Counted from the stretch's first letter, positions 1 through 11,608 are shown. The stretch is DNA of 64,000 nt from Hymenopus coronatus (GCA_030762935.1 CM060883.1:32482501-32546500); one strand, 5' to 3'. Numbers and translations: made by a program. Notes: generated by a model not told the origin, from the sequence alone.

Positions 1-940
1 TGTATCAAACTTAGTGTGTCGTTGACAAATGGTGCTCTCAGGGAAAAGGTCGTTGAGTAAGCTGGTAAAGTCATCTACAGGATATTGTACTGTGCTCCAG
101 TTCGGCGACTATTTTTTCTGTGCTAGTGGAATTATCACTTTATACATTATTACAGTATGTATTCTCTCCATGTTGTTTTCTGTGGAACAAAGGTTCTTAT
201 GTTTTAATGTATTTCACTAAATAAACAAATGAGTAATACATTCCCCAAGTGCAATCGTTTGCGCTTTTATTCCATAGAGATGGAGTTAATACTCATATTA
301 GCGAGGTATTATTCATGAACAATTTGTACACAAGGTTTTATAGGGTTTTAAGCTAGATTAATGTTTTCATTTAGCAGATAATATCAGAGAAGCTATTAGC
401 AAAAGCCGGACTGTGGTTTTGTGTATTAAAATTATCGCATTGATGATATTTGTTGCCCTCTTATCTACAGAGAACATCTGCAGGTGAAAAAAAGGTTACA
501 AAATGCGTGCCAATTTATAACTTGCTAGAGGTGAAATTGGACATTAAATGTGTGGGGGAAATGGAAAATGGAATAAATACACGCATGACTTGTTTTTTAT
601 CTCCCCTTTAACAATGCACATATAAACTGGGTTAAAAATAGACACACAAGAGTAATATATTTAGTTGTTTACCTACATTTGTGAACAGAGGCGATCCATA
701 ACACACATTAAATGAAAAAAGAAACGTTCACACAATATGTTAAAGTAGAAATATAATTTATTTAGAAAAATACCCTCTGTATATTTTAAATGGAGTCCTG
801 GAGACTTTTGCTGGATGTTAATTAAACAGATGAGAAGCGTCTTAGCTTCATTACTTTCTCTATTGGTTTCTTAATTCATTCCGTCCAGAAGAGTAATGGA
901 ACTACACGTTTTGAGAGTCCCTGAATCTAAATACCACCTT
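1..940. other. AT-rich stretch, nothing recognised
   Basis: No repeat family shared with the rest of the window, no convincing coding frame and no RNA gene were seen. The only short open frame (29-220) has no recognisable motif. Confidence 0.4.
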
Positions 941-1222
941 TAAACTTAACCTGTGTGTGTGTTTTCTGTCAAACTCAAAAACAGATTCGGTTTTATATTC
1001 GGATTTCGTGGAGTTGACCATTACCGAGATATTCCTTTTAAATGGCCTCAGTTTTAAACACTTGCACCTTTCTCATACGGGAATTAATGCAGAAAGTCTG
1101 CAGGTTTCTTCTATTTCTCTGCCCTCTATCTAACTTTCTCCATAGTAATCTTGTAAAATTGATTCTAATTAGGGTGTTAGAAATGAAATATCTCTATAAC
1201 CAACAAACTTTGGTTATAAAAA
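941..1222 (-). mobile_element. HP870 fragment, degenerate
   Basis: Only the stretch around 1000-1090 is clear: CGTGGAGTTGACC, an ATATTCCTT motif and CTCATACGGGAATT in the order expected of the minus-strand 5' half of HP870. Both ends are lost. It is interrupted on the right by the plus copy starting at 1223. Confidence 0.55.
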
Positions 1223-2095
1223 TCTGATCACATGACTTTCTCTATATCGCTGTAGCAAATTACTGCTAAAAAGCTTATACTTCGGTCTACTTTATGATAA
1301 TCGAGAAAATATTAGCAGAAATTGTCTTAATTACTTGCTTCCTTGTAAATAGAAGGAAAATAAGGGAATACACTAGGATAAAACGATAGTGTAATATTTT
1401 AAAAGCGGTTACCATGTTGTTGAGGTCTGTTTTTATGCAGGGCCAGGAATTTACAACTTTCCGTGTGAGAAAAGTTTAAGTAATTTGAATCCGTAACAAA
1501 TAACAAGGAATGTGTCAGAAATGGTCAGTTACATGAAAAAAAAAACGCATATGGCATAAATTGTGTGTTTTAACGCGATCTACAGTTTTTTGTGTCATAA
1601 GTTTTTGTCTATCTCTTACGGTTTGCCAGTTACGCAAAATTTAGCAAAATTCATTCAGAATAAAGTGGTCTTCAGAGGTTACTCCCAGAAACTTCAAGAT
1701 ATACATTTTATTTGCAAAATAAATAGCTTTAATATACGGTATTTTAATCAAAATTGTAGGAGTCATTTAAAAAAAAATTAAAATGTTCGAAATTTTTTCC
1801 ATGTAAAGGGTAATTTGGGGTGGGGGGATTTTTCTCAAAATCTTCGTGTCGCATCCCTAAAAGATACTAAACTTAAATACCCAGTTTGGTATTTTATCGA
1901 CTTTTCGTTTTTGAGTATTGATTCACAGACACACGAACACACACACACACTCGAATCTTTTTCCAAAAATGCTTTATTTGGACACAGTGGGTCCTAAAAC
2001 ATGTATTTCCGGTGAAATTTCGGTATCGAATTTTTGGGTGGAATGCAATGTCTTCTCTATACACATGCATATAGTACGTTTAGAGCAAGTAAAAA
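1223..2095 (+). mobile_element. HP870 element, near full length
   Basis: Starts TCTGATCACATGACTTTCTC directly after an A-tract and ends in the 3' hairpin followed by GAGCAAGTAAAAAA. The G-rich block (GGGTAATTTGGGGTGGGGGG) and the CA-rich segment are in place. About 873 bp. No coding potential: both strands give only short open frames. Confidence 0.85.
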
Positions 2096-2308
2096 ATGTA
2101 AAGCGATATAACAATGACAACCAAAATTCACTTATTACTATATTTTAATTATTTTTAATATTGATCGTTAAAAACAGTATACGATATACTTGTGTTAAGT
2201 GTACTGCAGAATCTCCTAAATTGAAAAGACTCAAATTCGTTTCGTGTTTTCAAACTTTTCCTCGATTCTGTTAATGTACATTTGCCACACTTATATCGTA
2301 AAGTGTGT

Positions 2309-2575
2309 CGCCCTCCGTGGTGTAATGGTTACCGTGCTAACTTCTTATACCCAAGGTCGCAGGTTAAACCCGTAGGAGAAATCCTTAGCATGGCTTCCTT
2401 CGGAAGTGAAGTAAAGCTGTTGGTCCCGTGTCATAGATTTACGGCAAGTAAAAGAACCTCAAGCCTGATAGAGAGGCCTTTGAGCAAAATTAAGCGGTCT
2501 TTCACGCCCAATTTAGAATGGCACGCTGAGAGCCACCGTAGTTAAACAGCGTCCATAAATAACACGCCATTTACA
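2309..2575 (+). mobile_element. tRNA-derived SINE, family C
   Basis: The head has pol III-like boxes: A-box region GTGGTGTAATGG, B-box region AGGTTAAACCC (normally GGTTCRAnnCC, so decayed). The body contains AAAAGAACCTCAAGCCTGAT and AAGCGGTCTTTCACGCCCAA, shared with copies at 12568, 37577 and 63537. The 3' end is AAATAAC..CATTTACATTTACAT. The HP870 copy at 2582 abuts its tail. Confidence 0.8.
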
Positions 2576-2581
2576 TTTACA

Positions 2582-3460
2582 TTTTTACTTTCTCTACACG
2601 TACTATATATGTACGTAGTGTATAGAAAATGTATTGCACTCCACAAAAAATTCGATACCGAGATTTCACCGGAAATATATGCTTTAGGGTCCCCTGTATC
2701 CAAAAAAAGTATTTTCAGAAAAAGGTCCGTGTGTGTGTCCGTGTGTCAGTGAACACGATAACTCAAAAACGAAAAGTCGCTAAAATACCAAACTTTGTGT
2801 TTAAGTTTAGCATCTTCCAGGGATGCGACACGAAGATTTTGAAAAAAATCTCCCCACCTCAAACTACCCTCTAGTCTAGTACATGGAAATTTTTTCGAAA
2901 ATTTTGATTTTCTAAAAAATGCCTCTAACGACTTTGATTAAAATATCCTATATTAAAGATATTTACCTGACAAATAAAATGTCTATTTTGAGTTTTCTGT
3001 GAATAGCCTCTGAAGACTACTTTATTCTGAGTGAATTTTACGGAATTTTGCATAACTACTAAACTGTAAGAAATGGACAAAAACTTGCCACACAAAAAAT
3101 GTAGAGCACATTAAAACACACACTTTATGTTGCACATACTTTTTTCGTGGAGTTGATCGTTTTTGAGATATTCCTTGTTTTTGGTTTCAGCTTCGAAAAA
3201 CTTACGCTTTTCTCATACAGGTATTTGTCAACCCCTGTCTGTACAAACAAAGGAACTTCAGTCACATAGCAACCAGCTTTTGATTATCAGTTTAATGTAT
3301 GGTACTCCCTTATTTCTCCTTCTACTTACACGGAAGCAAGAAATAAGATTATTTCTGCTAATTTTTTGTGGATTAGCATGAAATAAATAGAAGCATAAGT
3401 TTTTTAAGAATAATTTGTTGCAGAGATGTAGAGAAAGTCGAGTGAATGGTACCCATCAGA
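2582..3460 (-). mobile_element. HP870 element, full length
   Basis: Minus orientation: TTTTTACTTTCTCTACACG opens the 3' hairpin end at the left, and ACCCATCAGA, the reverse of the 5' end, closes it at the right. About 879 bp. It contains a short GTGTGTGTCCGTGTGTC microsatellite and the CCCCACCTCAAACTACCC complement of the G-rich block. Confidence 0.87.
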
Positions 3461-3881
3461 TCTTTATCGTAATGTGCTATTATGTTTTGCATCTTGATCA
3501 CTAATAACCATGAAAGGTTGTTCATTGTTTGCTTGCTATATTATTTAAGCTTAGAGATAACCAAACTGCCCGTTCTCAGGTACCAAATTTAATAATTTTG
3601 ATAGCTCAGTAATGAATCACAACTGACCATAAAAACAAAAGAGACTCGTTTTGTTGAAACTGCGCAGAATCATGAATTATTGCCAAAGGAAGCACAACAA
3701 AACCACACGACATCCTTGAAACAAACTTGTATTAATCTTGTAAGGAGAAACCTATAATTATTGTTCGGCAATAGAAAATAATAGGACAGTTCTCGAGTTT
3801 ACAGATGAATTGAAACATAAAGATGAAGTTAGTGACAGTCAGGGTTTTCTTTCTTGTTTTCAGAAAAAAGAAAGTAAAAAA
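3461..3881. other. unassigned AT-rich stretch
   Basis: No family match within the window and no gene. The last 20 bases (CAGAAAAAAGAAAGTAAAAAA) look like a tiny leftover HP870 3' terminus just before the next copy. Confidence 0.35.
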
Positions 3882-4587
3882 TCTGATGTGTTCCATTCGC
3901 ATGCCATTCCTTACAGAAGTGCAAATTATAATAAAAAAGTTAATGCTTCTTTTCACTTCATGCTAATCCAAAAAAAAATAATAGAAAGTCTTTTTACTTG
4001 CTTCCATGGAAGTAGAAGGAAAATAAGCGAGTAGCATAGGCTAAAGTATTAGTCAAAAGCTGGTTGCTATGTGACTGAAGTTCCTTTGTTGGTATGGACG
4101 GAAGTTGACAAATTCAAACCAAAACAAGGAATAACTCAAAAACGATCAACTCCATAAAAAATGTATATATCATGAATGGTGTGCTTTAACGTGCTCTACA
4201 ATTGTTTTATGGTAAGTTTTTCCCATCTCTTACGGTTTAGCAGTTATGCAAAATTCTGTAAAATTCTTCCAGAATAAAGTAGTCTTCAGAGGCTATTCCC
4301 AGAAAATTCAAGATATACATTTATTTTTCAGGTAAATATATTTAATATATCAAAATCTTCGTGTCGCATCCCTGGTAAATACTAAACTTAAATACCAAGT
4401 TTGGTATTTTATCGACTTTTTATTTTTGAGTTATCGTGTTCACAGACACATGCACCTTTATCTGAAAATGCTTTTTTTGGATACAGGGGACTTTAAAACA
4501 TATATTTCCCGTTAAATCTCGGTATTGAATTTTTGTGTGGAGTGCAATACCTTCTCTATACACTATGCACATGTGTAGAGAAAGTAA
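3882..4587 (+). mobile_element. HP870 element with internal deletion
   Basis: Starts TCTGATGTGTTCCATTCGC, ends GTGTAGAGAAAGTAAA. About 170 bp shorter than full copies, having lost the segment around the ATTTTAATCAAAATCG block. Both termini are intact. Confidence 0.82.
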
Positions 4588-5297
4588 ACTTGGTATTTAA
4601 ATTCAGCGTCTTCCAAAGAGGCGACACAGATGTCCAAGAAAAACCCCTATCCCAAATTACCAAGATATTCGAAAAAAGTGGCTCTAAACATTAAATATTA
4701 TGTGTCTAAGACCACAAATAAAATGCATATAGTGCATATTCTCTAAGGTCCTTTTAATTCTGGATGAAATTTTCATACCTGGAAAACTGTAAAAGATAGA
4801 CAAAATTGAAGATCTCGTTAAAGTACATGGCTTTTCATATGCTTTTTTTTTTCCTTCTTTTTTTGGGGGGGGGGGGAATGACCAGTTCTGAAATATTAAG
4901 ATATTGGTTTCAATTTTGCATTATTTTTAATTTTTCTTAAACGGTAAGTAATCATTCATTTCCCTTTCTCCTCTTCAAGTAATGAGAAAGGTATTTTAAT
5001 ACATAGCGACCGAGTCTCTAAAAATTTGACAATCGCTCAAGCCTTTCGCTTCGTCTCTCTTGTTTTACTGATGGCCATGTTCAATTGTAACACATAGCGA
5101 CTGGTTTTTAAAATGTTTGACTATCGAATTAGCTTAGTGTATTCCCTTATTTCCCTTCTACTTACAAAGAAGTAATAAGACCCATTCTGCTAATGTACAT
5201 CTTCATTAAAATGTTGTAGATAAAAGAGTAACTTCTTGTAAGAATGGTGTATATGTGGAACAGCTAGAGAAAGCCAAGTGAATAGAACATATCAAAT
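4588..5297 (-). mobile_element. HP870 fragment lacking 3' end
   Basis: Begins abruptly at CTTGGTATTTAAATTCAGCG, directly against the 3' end of the previous copy, and runs to the 5' terminus (AGAACATATCAAA). A G-run (13 G, 4865-4877) is a local expansion. The 3' hairpin is absent. Confidence 0.72.
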
Positions 5298-5304
5298 TTG
5301 TTCT

Positions 5305-5430
5305 CCAAAAATGCTATTATGAATTCAAAAGGTATATTTCCAAGAAAAATCTCTGTATCGAATTTTAGGATGAAATGCAATACATTCTTTGTAAACTTAC
5401 GGTGTAGAAAAAGAAGAAAAGAGGAAATAA
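5305..5430 (+). mobile_element. HP870 3'-end fragment
   Basis: CCAAAAATGCTATTATGAATTC through ATCTCTGTATCGAATTTTAG and a decayed hairpin near CGGTGTAGAAAAAG. About 125 bp. It corresponds to the terminal part of the element after the internal T-run. Confidence 0.55.
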
Positions 5431-5462
5431 ATATTTTAAATATCTTAGAAATAAACAAAATA

Positions 5463-6187
5463 CTTGAAGTGTTCCATTCACAGGACTTTCTCTATAGCGC
5501 TGTAACAAATTATAGTTGACAGCGTATTCCTCTACCTTATTGAGATAAACATTATCAGAAATTGCCTTAATTACTTGCTTCCTTGTAAGTGGAAGGAAAA
5601 TAATAGAATACGCAAGGCTAAAGCGATAGTCAAATTCTTTAAAAGCTGGTTGCTATATGATTGAAATCCGTTTCTATGCAGCGCCAGGAGATTACAACTT
5701 TCCACGTGAGAAAGGTTGAAGTATTTTTAATCTGAAACAAATAACAAGGAATATCTCAGAAAAAGGTCAATTCCACGAAAAAAAGGTATATGACATAAAT
5801 TGTGTTTTAACGCGATCTACATTTTGTGTGTAGTAAGTATTTGTCTATCTGTTAACACTTACACAAAATTCGGCAAAATTCATTCGGAATAAAGAGGTCT
5901 TTAGAGGCTATTTCCAGACAATTCAAGATATACATTTTAATTGCAATATCATATATTTAATATACAGTATTTTCATCAAAATCGTTAAGAACCATTTTTG
6001 AGAAATCAAAACTTTTGAACACATTTCCATGTAAAGGGTAGTTTGGGGTGGGGGGATTCTTCTCAAAATCTTCTTGTCGCATCCCTAGAAGATGATTAAC
6101 TTAAATGCCAAGCTTGGTATTTTACGGACTTTTCGTTTTTGAGTTATCGTGTTCATAGACACACGGATCTTCTTCCAAAAATGATTT
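5463..6187 (+). mobile_element. HP870 element, left part of interrupted copy
   Basis: Starts near TGAAGTGTTCCATTCACAGG and proceeds to CTTCCAAAAATGATTTTT, where a minus-strand copy begins. The missing 3' end resumes at 7655, so the copy has been split by later insertions. Confidence 0.75.
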
Positions 6188-6967
6188 TTAATTTCTCTAC
6201 ACGTACTATGTACATAGTGCATTGAGAAGGTATTGCATTCCACCCAAAAATCGATATCGAGACTTCATCGGAAATAAGTGTATTTTCAGGTCCGTGTATC
6301 CGTGTGTCTGTGAACACGATACCTCAAAAACGAAAAGACAGTAAAATACAAAACTTGGTATTTAAGTTTACTATTTTCCAGGGATGCGACACGAAGATTT
6401 TGAGAAAAATCCCCCACCCCAAACTACCCTTTACATAGAACAAATTTCGAAAATTTTGATTTCCTGAAACAAGGCTCTAACGATTTTGATTAAAATATCG
6501 TATAGTAAAGATATTTATTTGACAAATGAAATGTGTATCTTGAATTTTCTGTGAATACCTCTTAAGACCTCTTCATTCAGAATGAATTTTGTCGAATTTT
6601 TTGTAAGTGGTAAACCGTAAGAGATAGGCAAAAACTTACTTGACAAAAAATGTAAATGACGTTAAAACACACAATTTATGTCATATGCATTTTTTCGTGG
6701 AGTTGACCGTTTTTTAAATATTGCTTATTATTGGTTTCAGCTCTAAAAAAACGTATACTTTTCTCATATAGGAATTTGTCAATTTCTGTCCATACAAACA
6801 AAGGAACTACAGTCACATAGCAACCCGCTTTTGACTATCACCTTAACCTATGGTACTCCCTTATTTTGCTTCTACTTACAAGGAAGCAAGTAATAAGACT
6901 ATTTCTGCTAATTTTTCTCGATTAGCGTGAAGTAAATAGAAGCTTAAGCTTTCTAACAATAATTTGT
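6188..6967 (-). mobile_element. HP870 element, nested in older copy
   Basis: Opens with AATTTCTCTACACGTACTAT (3' hairpin) and runs to AACAATAATTTGTT, where a SINE replaces the last ~60 bp of the 5' end. Confidence 0.8.
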
Positions 6968-7285
6968 TCCCCGCCTGGGTAGTTAGGTGGTAGCGTGTCT
7001 GCCTCACATTCAAAAGTTCGTGAGTACAAATCTCACTCAGGGTGAGTTACCCGGATAAGGTTTTTTTCGGGGTTTTCCCTTATCCTGAGAAGACGAACAT
7101 CGAGTAACTTTAAGCTCCATGGAGCCCGAGGTCATTTGATCATATCACCAATTTCATTCATCGTTCGATATGACCAACATTGCATTCAATTAAAACAATT
7201 GAACCAAGACTTCATCGAAAGAAATAAGTTTTGTGGTTCCTCAAATAAAAATAAGAAAGATAGAAAGAAAAAACTAATTTAAATA
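6968..7285 (+). mobile_element. tRNA-derived SINE, family D
   Basis: Head CCGCCTGGGTAGTTAGGTGG with A-box-like GGTAGTTAGGTGG and a B-box-like TTCGTGAGTACAAATC. The body carries TTTTTTTCGGGGTTTTCCCT and AACTTTAAGCTCCATGGAGC, shared with copies at 19900 (minus) and 37237. The tail is A-rich with AAATAAAAATAAGAAAG. Confidence 0.78.
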
Positions 7286-7289
7286 AAGC

Positions 7290-7654
7290 TTCGGTCTGTC
7301 TGTGAACAGCATAACTCAAAAACGAAAGTGAAATACCAAATTGCTTAAATTCAGTATCTTTCAAGGGGTGATGCAAAGTTTTTCAGGAAAATCCCCCCAC
7401 CCGAAACTAAACGTTACATGTAATATTTAAAACTTTTCTATTATATCAGAAATACCTATAACTATTTTGATTGAAATAGAATATCATTACAAATAAAATG
7501 TATATCTTGAATTTTTCGAAAATATCTGCAGAAGTCCTTTTCATTCTGGATAACCTTTACATACCTGGTAAACCATAACATAGACACACGCACGCACACG
7601 TTAAAACTACAAAAAGAGGTAGAGGTGTAGAGAAAGCCATGTGTATGGAACACA
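7290..7654 (-). mobile_element. HP870 fragment with internal deletion
   Basis: CAGCATAACTCAAAAACGAA to GGAACACATCAAGA. It keeps the 5' terminus but lacks the 3' hairpin and about 250 bp of the 5' half. Confidence 0.7.
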
Positions 7655-7786
7655 TCAAGAGTTTTTTGGGATACAAGGTACCCTTAAACATATATTTCCG
7701 CTGATATCTCGGTATCGAATTTTTGGGTGGAATACAATACTTTCTCTATAGACTATGTACATAGTACGTGTAGAGAAAGTAAAAAG
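7655..7786 (+). mobile_element. HP870 3' end, right part of interrupted copy
   Basis: GTTTTTTGGGATACAAGG to GTAGAGAAAGTAAAAA with an excellent hairpin. Its left boundary is the T-run where the copy at 5463-6187 stops, so the two pieces fit as one element. Confidence 0.75.
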
Positions 7787-8267
7787 AAACAAATATCCAG
7801 AGAGATAACGGTTGTGACGAGGATGACGATGAACGTTGCATATCTGACAGACAAACAAGACAGATCAGCTATTCTCCTGCTGAAAGAAGTTTGCTCCATG
7901 TTGCTGATGAAGTCTGCACGATAAGCGTAATTAACAAAAGCCAAACAAAGGCAGGCAACTTTAAGCCGTGAGACAGTTTCATGGCTAATCGCTAATTTCA
8001 ATATTTGTTTTGAGGATGTGAGGGAGAAAACCCTTCTTCATCAAGATGCTTAGGTGCACGGAATAATAATGCAATGTGAGCAGCAGTGTACCTGTGCAGT
8101 ATTGCCGGATGATTAACTAACTGCAGCAGTGGCGTACCTCTTTCATCACGCAATGTTGCCAGTTCGTTAACAACTAGCGGTGATATCGTATTGACTTAAC
8201 TGAGAATGGCCTGACAGGGTAAAATCTACTGTCACTTTATACAATATTATGATTGCTACTTACCTAT
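7787..8267. other. unassigned stretch
   Basis: No family match or coding motif. Slightly less AT-rich than its surroundings. Confidence 0.35.
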
Positions 8268-8900
8268 CAAATAAGAGGGTTGGGGAAAAAGTCATGGCAA
8301 CTATTTATTTTCTTGAAGATACCACTACGGTTGGAAAATGTGACATATACAGACGAAAGGATAAGGTGTTAACTACTTGTGTGGACCACGAATAGCACTG
8401 AATATCGTAACACACTAATTTATTACGGTAGTATACAGGGCAACATGGCCTTCACGGGCAATAGAATGACAATGCAGTACACATACAGTTGACTTGACAA
8501 ACGTGGGCCTAAAGACCTTCAAAGTAGTCCGCTACCATTGTCACCACACGCTGGGAGGCGTTGACAGGTCGTCCCGAATGTTGCTCATCACAGGTTAACA
8601 CACGTCCTTGTTGAAACCTTCCTACCCCCGTGCTTATATACGGTATGGTAGGTCATTATTCCCAAGGGCTTCCACTAATTCACTGTGACATTCCATCGCA
8701 TTTCTCCCTCGGAGAACGGTTACTTTAATGCAAGCGCGCTGCTCAACACGGGTTACTTCCATCTCGCACGACACTCACCAACTGACTGATTTCACAGTCC
8801 TCGCTGCGCTACTATCAGCTATCACAGAACCATCTGTTGTTCTGCATACACACTATGTCTGCAGAACTTCCACACGACGCATATACCTTGAACTGAAAAG
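8268..8900 (-). pseudogene. mariner-family transposase remnant (N-terminal part)
   Basis: Read on the minus strand from the ATG at 8760-8762, the translation has the N-terminal signature of an arthropod mariner-type (SETMAR-like) transposase: MEVTRVEQ, then GRNAMECHSELVEALGNN, then after a stop and frameshift FQQGR and SGRPV (about 8545-8610). These are the N-terminal HTH/linker region that binds the transposon ends. No catalytic DDD motif is present. A further stretch reading DYFEGL lies near 8520-8535 and may be the deleted-in 3' end. The left border has a terminal-repeat-like GGGTTGGGGAAAAAGTCATG at about 8278. Several stops make it dead. The family is recognised from remembered motifs, and the limits are approximate. 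Confidence 0.65.
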
Positions 8901-8906
8901 CGTCAT

Positions 8907-9660
8907 TTAGGTCTGAGAGAGATTGCCGCTAAGCTTTCTGTGTCTGACAAATCGATTCGTACCATTTTAAACGATTATTTCGGCATGCCAAGCGTTGCAG
9001 CTCGGTTAGTTCCGAAAGACTTGAATTTTCCACAAAAGCTCAATCGTGTAAGAATTGCTGAACCCACATTCATGAAACGCATTATACCTGGTGATGAGAC
9101 GTGGGTTCACGAGTTTGACACCCAAACCAGTCAACAAGCTTCCGAATGGCGCCTTCTACTGAACCGAAACCTAAAAGGGCACATCAAACTCGATCAAAAC
9201 TGAAGGTCATGTTGACAGTTTTTTTTTTCGCGGTGTCATGCACTCAGTGTTCTTGCCAGGTCAGATGGTAAATAAAGGCTATTATCTGAGCGTTATGCGG
9301 CGTTTGAGAGAACAAATACGGCGAAAAAGGCAGATTTGTGGAACAACAAATCATGCATTCTGCACCACGATAACGCACCATCTCACAAGGCTATTATTGT
9401 AAACGAATTTCTGGCCAAAAACTCAACAAATTTCATCGAACAACCACTGATCTGGCTCCTGCTGATTTCTTTCTCTTTCCAAAACTCAAGTACCCGTTTT
9501 CAGTCGATAGAAGACATAAAGGAAAATTCGCGGCGACAATTGACATCGATTCCTAAAAGTGCCTACAAAAATGTTTTGATGATGGATTATGCATTGGCAT
9601 AAATGTATACTTTCAGAAGGGGCTTACTTTGAACGCGATAAAATAATATTGGATGAATAA
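8907..9660 (+). pseudogene. mariner transposase pseudogene, DD34D type
   Basis: The frames together give a mariner transposase from the second HTH to the C-terminus. An HTH segment (GLREIAAKLSVSDKSIRTIL) is followed by the linker VAARLVPKDLNF. The first catalytic Asp is in GDETW (9091-9105) and the second in HHDNAPSHK (about 9363-9389). The third lies in DLAPADFFLFPKL (about 9449-9487), which is read in a different frame. The codons for the second and third Asp are 95 nt apart, where 34 intervening residues need 105, so about 10 nt are lost there. Further frameshifts occur near 9200-9210 and 9490, and the C-terminal RWHKC and DKI segments are in yet another frame. No N-terminal exon is found upstream. 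The element is inactive but all three acidic residues survive. It lies head to head with the remnant at 8268-8900. Confidence 0.88.
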
Positions 9661-10640
9661 TTCATTTTTTGTGTTCTATTGGCAAATTCCCGGAACTTTC
9701 TTGACACAGAGTATGTTTGTGATCCGTTTACATATCTACTAGAAAAATACTTTTTGCCCGATCCCTCATATGGAGATTTTAGTGGAAAAACACCTTTTAG
9801 GGTCCGAAAAAAAAGGTGCGCGTGTGTGGTAGATGCACGGCGATTTCATCTAATTTATTGGTTTTTGTTCTTTTAGTCTTAATGTTCCAATTTTAGCCAG
9901 TTTCAGCCAGGTCTGGTTTCAGGGCTGGCTGGTTATTTTACTTTGGTTTTATACTGCTTTTACCTTTAATTTTACCTGTGTTTTGATTGTCAAGGATATT
10001 TTATTGCTGGTTATTTACAGAATTTTATCATAAGGTCTAATATACTAGGCAGCGTAGTGCCCTTAAACATCAATATCATCATTTCTACTTTTAGACTCGC
10101 TTATTAGTTTTTAACAGGTATGGTTTCAGTTTTGTTTTTAAACTGTTTTTGTCTGTAGTTTTAATTATTTTAATTATTAGTATTTTAGATTGCTGTTATG
10201 GTTAGGCATTGATTGGATCATCATCATCTGCGTGTGTGTCTCAAAAAACGTAGTATTTAACCCTTAAATGCGCATAATAATTTGCTACATATTCCATACT
10301 TACTCTCTTTAGTAAAGTCGTTTCATATCCCTTTCATTTTCATTTTTTCTGATACTGAAGGTAATTCGAATAACCGTGGTCCTTAGGACGAAACAAAATG
10401 GGCTGGTCATTCATTTAAAGTCGAGTTCGAATCCCGACAAATGCAGAAAAGTGTACCTACAGTTGTGTTCTGGGCCCATGAGCCCTGCAGGATGAGGTGT
10501 GGGGAGAGGGGAAAGCGATATCTAGTTACCCGGCGAGCTGTTATGCAGTAATCATTTCTGCAGATGTGTGTATTAACATAGCATAGCCTACTTAGCATAA
10601 TAAGGCGCAGAAGTAGTTCAATGCTGTAAGAAGATTTTCC
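9661..10640. other. unassigned, T-rich with long Y-rich runs
   Basis: Holds TTTTAGTCTTAATG-type T-rich sequence and a GCCAGTTTCAGCCAGG / GGCTGGCTGG patch near 9895-9935. A weak HP870-like stretch may exist near 9770-9810. No gene found. Confidence 0.35.
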
Positions 10641-10930
10641 ATTCTGTTCACCATGTCTGAAGTTAAGAAATGTAAAGTAGTGCATTCAGAAGGGCGTGAA
10701 ATTATAAGTAGCGTTATAGATAAATATGATGAAGAAGCTCTGAATAAACAGTATTTATATCCCGTGCCACAAGCTCACAACCAACTGCTAAGTATAGTAC
10801 TGGTGTTTCCGTGTCTACGCAAAGAGAATTCGTAAGGAGAAAATAGTATATTGAGCACTTCTGGAAAGAGAAGAAAAGATATATCAGAACATACTGTTGC
10901 GCAAATCAAGGACTTTAATGCTACCGTTAT
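10641..10930 (+). pseudogene. transposase-like N-terminal fragment
   Basis: An ATG at 10653 opens a 60-codon frame: MSEVKKCKVVHSEGREIISS, then an acidic helix with DKYDEEALN. After about 10770 a second frame reads YSTGVSVST followed by a basic REFVRRK. The order (charged start, REII.I..KCDEE-like helix, then YTGVS..T-like HTH) resembles the N-terminus of DDE-transposase-like proteins found in many insect genomes. A frameshift separates the halves and a stop follows. The assignment is by remembered resemblance only; it could be an unrelated short ORF. Confidence 0.4.
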
Positions 10931-10972
10931 ACGAAGAATAATACGGTTAACTAATTTTATATTTACTTATTT

Positions 10973-11199
10973 AAAAAAAAAAACGTCTATGTCATAAATT
11001 GTGTGTTTTAATGAATCCTACTTGTTTTGTGTAGTTTCTGTCTTTCTGTTACTTACGAAAGTCTCCAGAATGAAGAAGTCTTTAGAGGTTATTCCCAGAA
11101 AATTTAAGGTATACATTACGTATGTCAGAAAATATCTTAAACATATAGTATTTTAATAAAAATCGTTAAGGCTAATTTTGATAAATTAAAAATGTTCGA
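10973..11199 (+). mobile_element. HP870 element, left of SINE insertion
   Basis: AAAAAACGTCTATGTCATAA to AAAAATGTTCGA. This is the middle of a plus-oriented copy (AGAGGTTATTCCCAGAAAAT block present). It is cut by the SINE at 11200 and resumes at 11420. Confidence 0.75.
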
Positions 11200-11419
11200 G
11201 GCCGCGCCGTGGCCGAGTGGTTAGACCACTTGCCTCTCACCTAGACGGCCGGGGTTCAATCCCAAGCGACTGCATGTGAGATTTGTCGCGGGTTTTCTTA
11301 GGGTACTCCGGTTTCCCACGCCATCACATTCCACCGGTGCTCCATCATAATTCAAGTGTCATCAGTGTCACCGCCTGCGGTGCCATAAGTAGTTAAAGCG
11401 GGCGTTAAACACTACCAAA
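11200..11419 (+). mobile_element. tRNA-derived SINE, family A, with 12-bp target duplication
   Basis: Head GGCCGCGCCGTGGCCGAGTG with A box TGGCCGAGTGG and B box GGGTTCAATCCC, typical of a Leu/Ser-like tRNA origin. The body carries TTCCACCGGTGCTCCATCAT and ends GGGCGTTAAACACTACC plus a short A-run. It is flanked by the perfect direct repeat AAAAATGTTCGA (11188-11199 and 11420-11431), the signature of LINE-assisted retroposition. It sits inside an HP870 copy and so is younger than it. Confidence 0.92.
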
Positions 11420-11605
11420 AAAAATGTTCGAAAAAAAGTCACATGTATAGGGTAATGGGGGTTAGGAGGGGTTTGTTAAAATCTTTGAGGGGCATCCTTG
11501 GAAGATTTTGAATTTAAATACCAAGTTCGATATTTATCGAGTGTTTCGATTTTGAGCTATGTCGTCTACAGACAGATACACACACTCGCACACACACACA
11601 CTACT
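11420..11605 (+). mobile_element. HP870 element, right of SINE insertion
   Basis: Resumes with AAAAATGTTCGA, then a G-rich block, AAATACCAAGTTCGATATT and a CA-rich tract. The 3' hairpin is replaced by a CTT microsatellite. Confidence 0.72.
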
Positions 11606-11608
11606 AAT

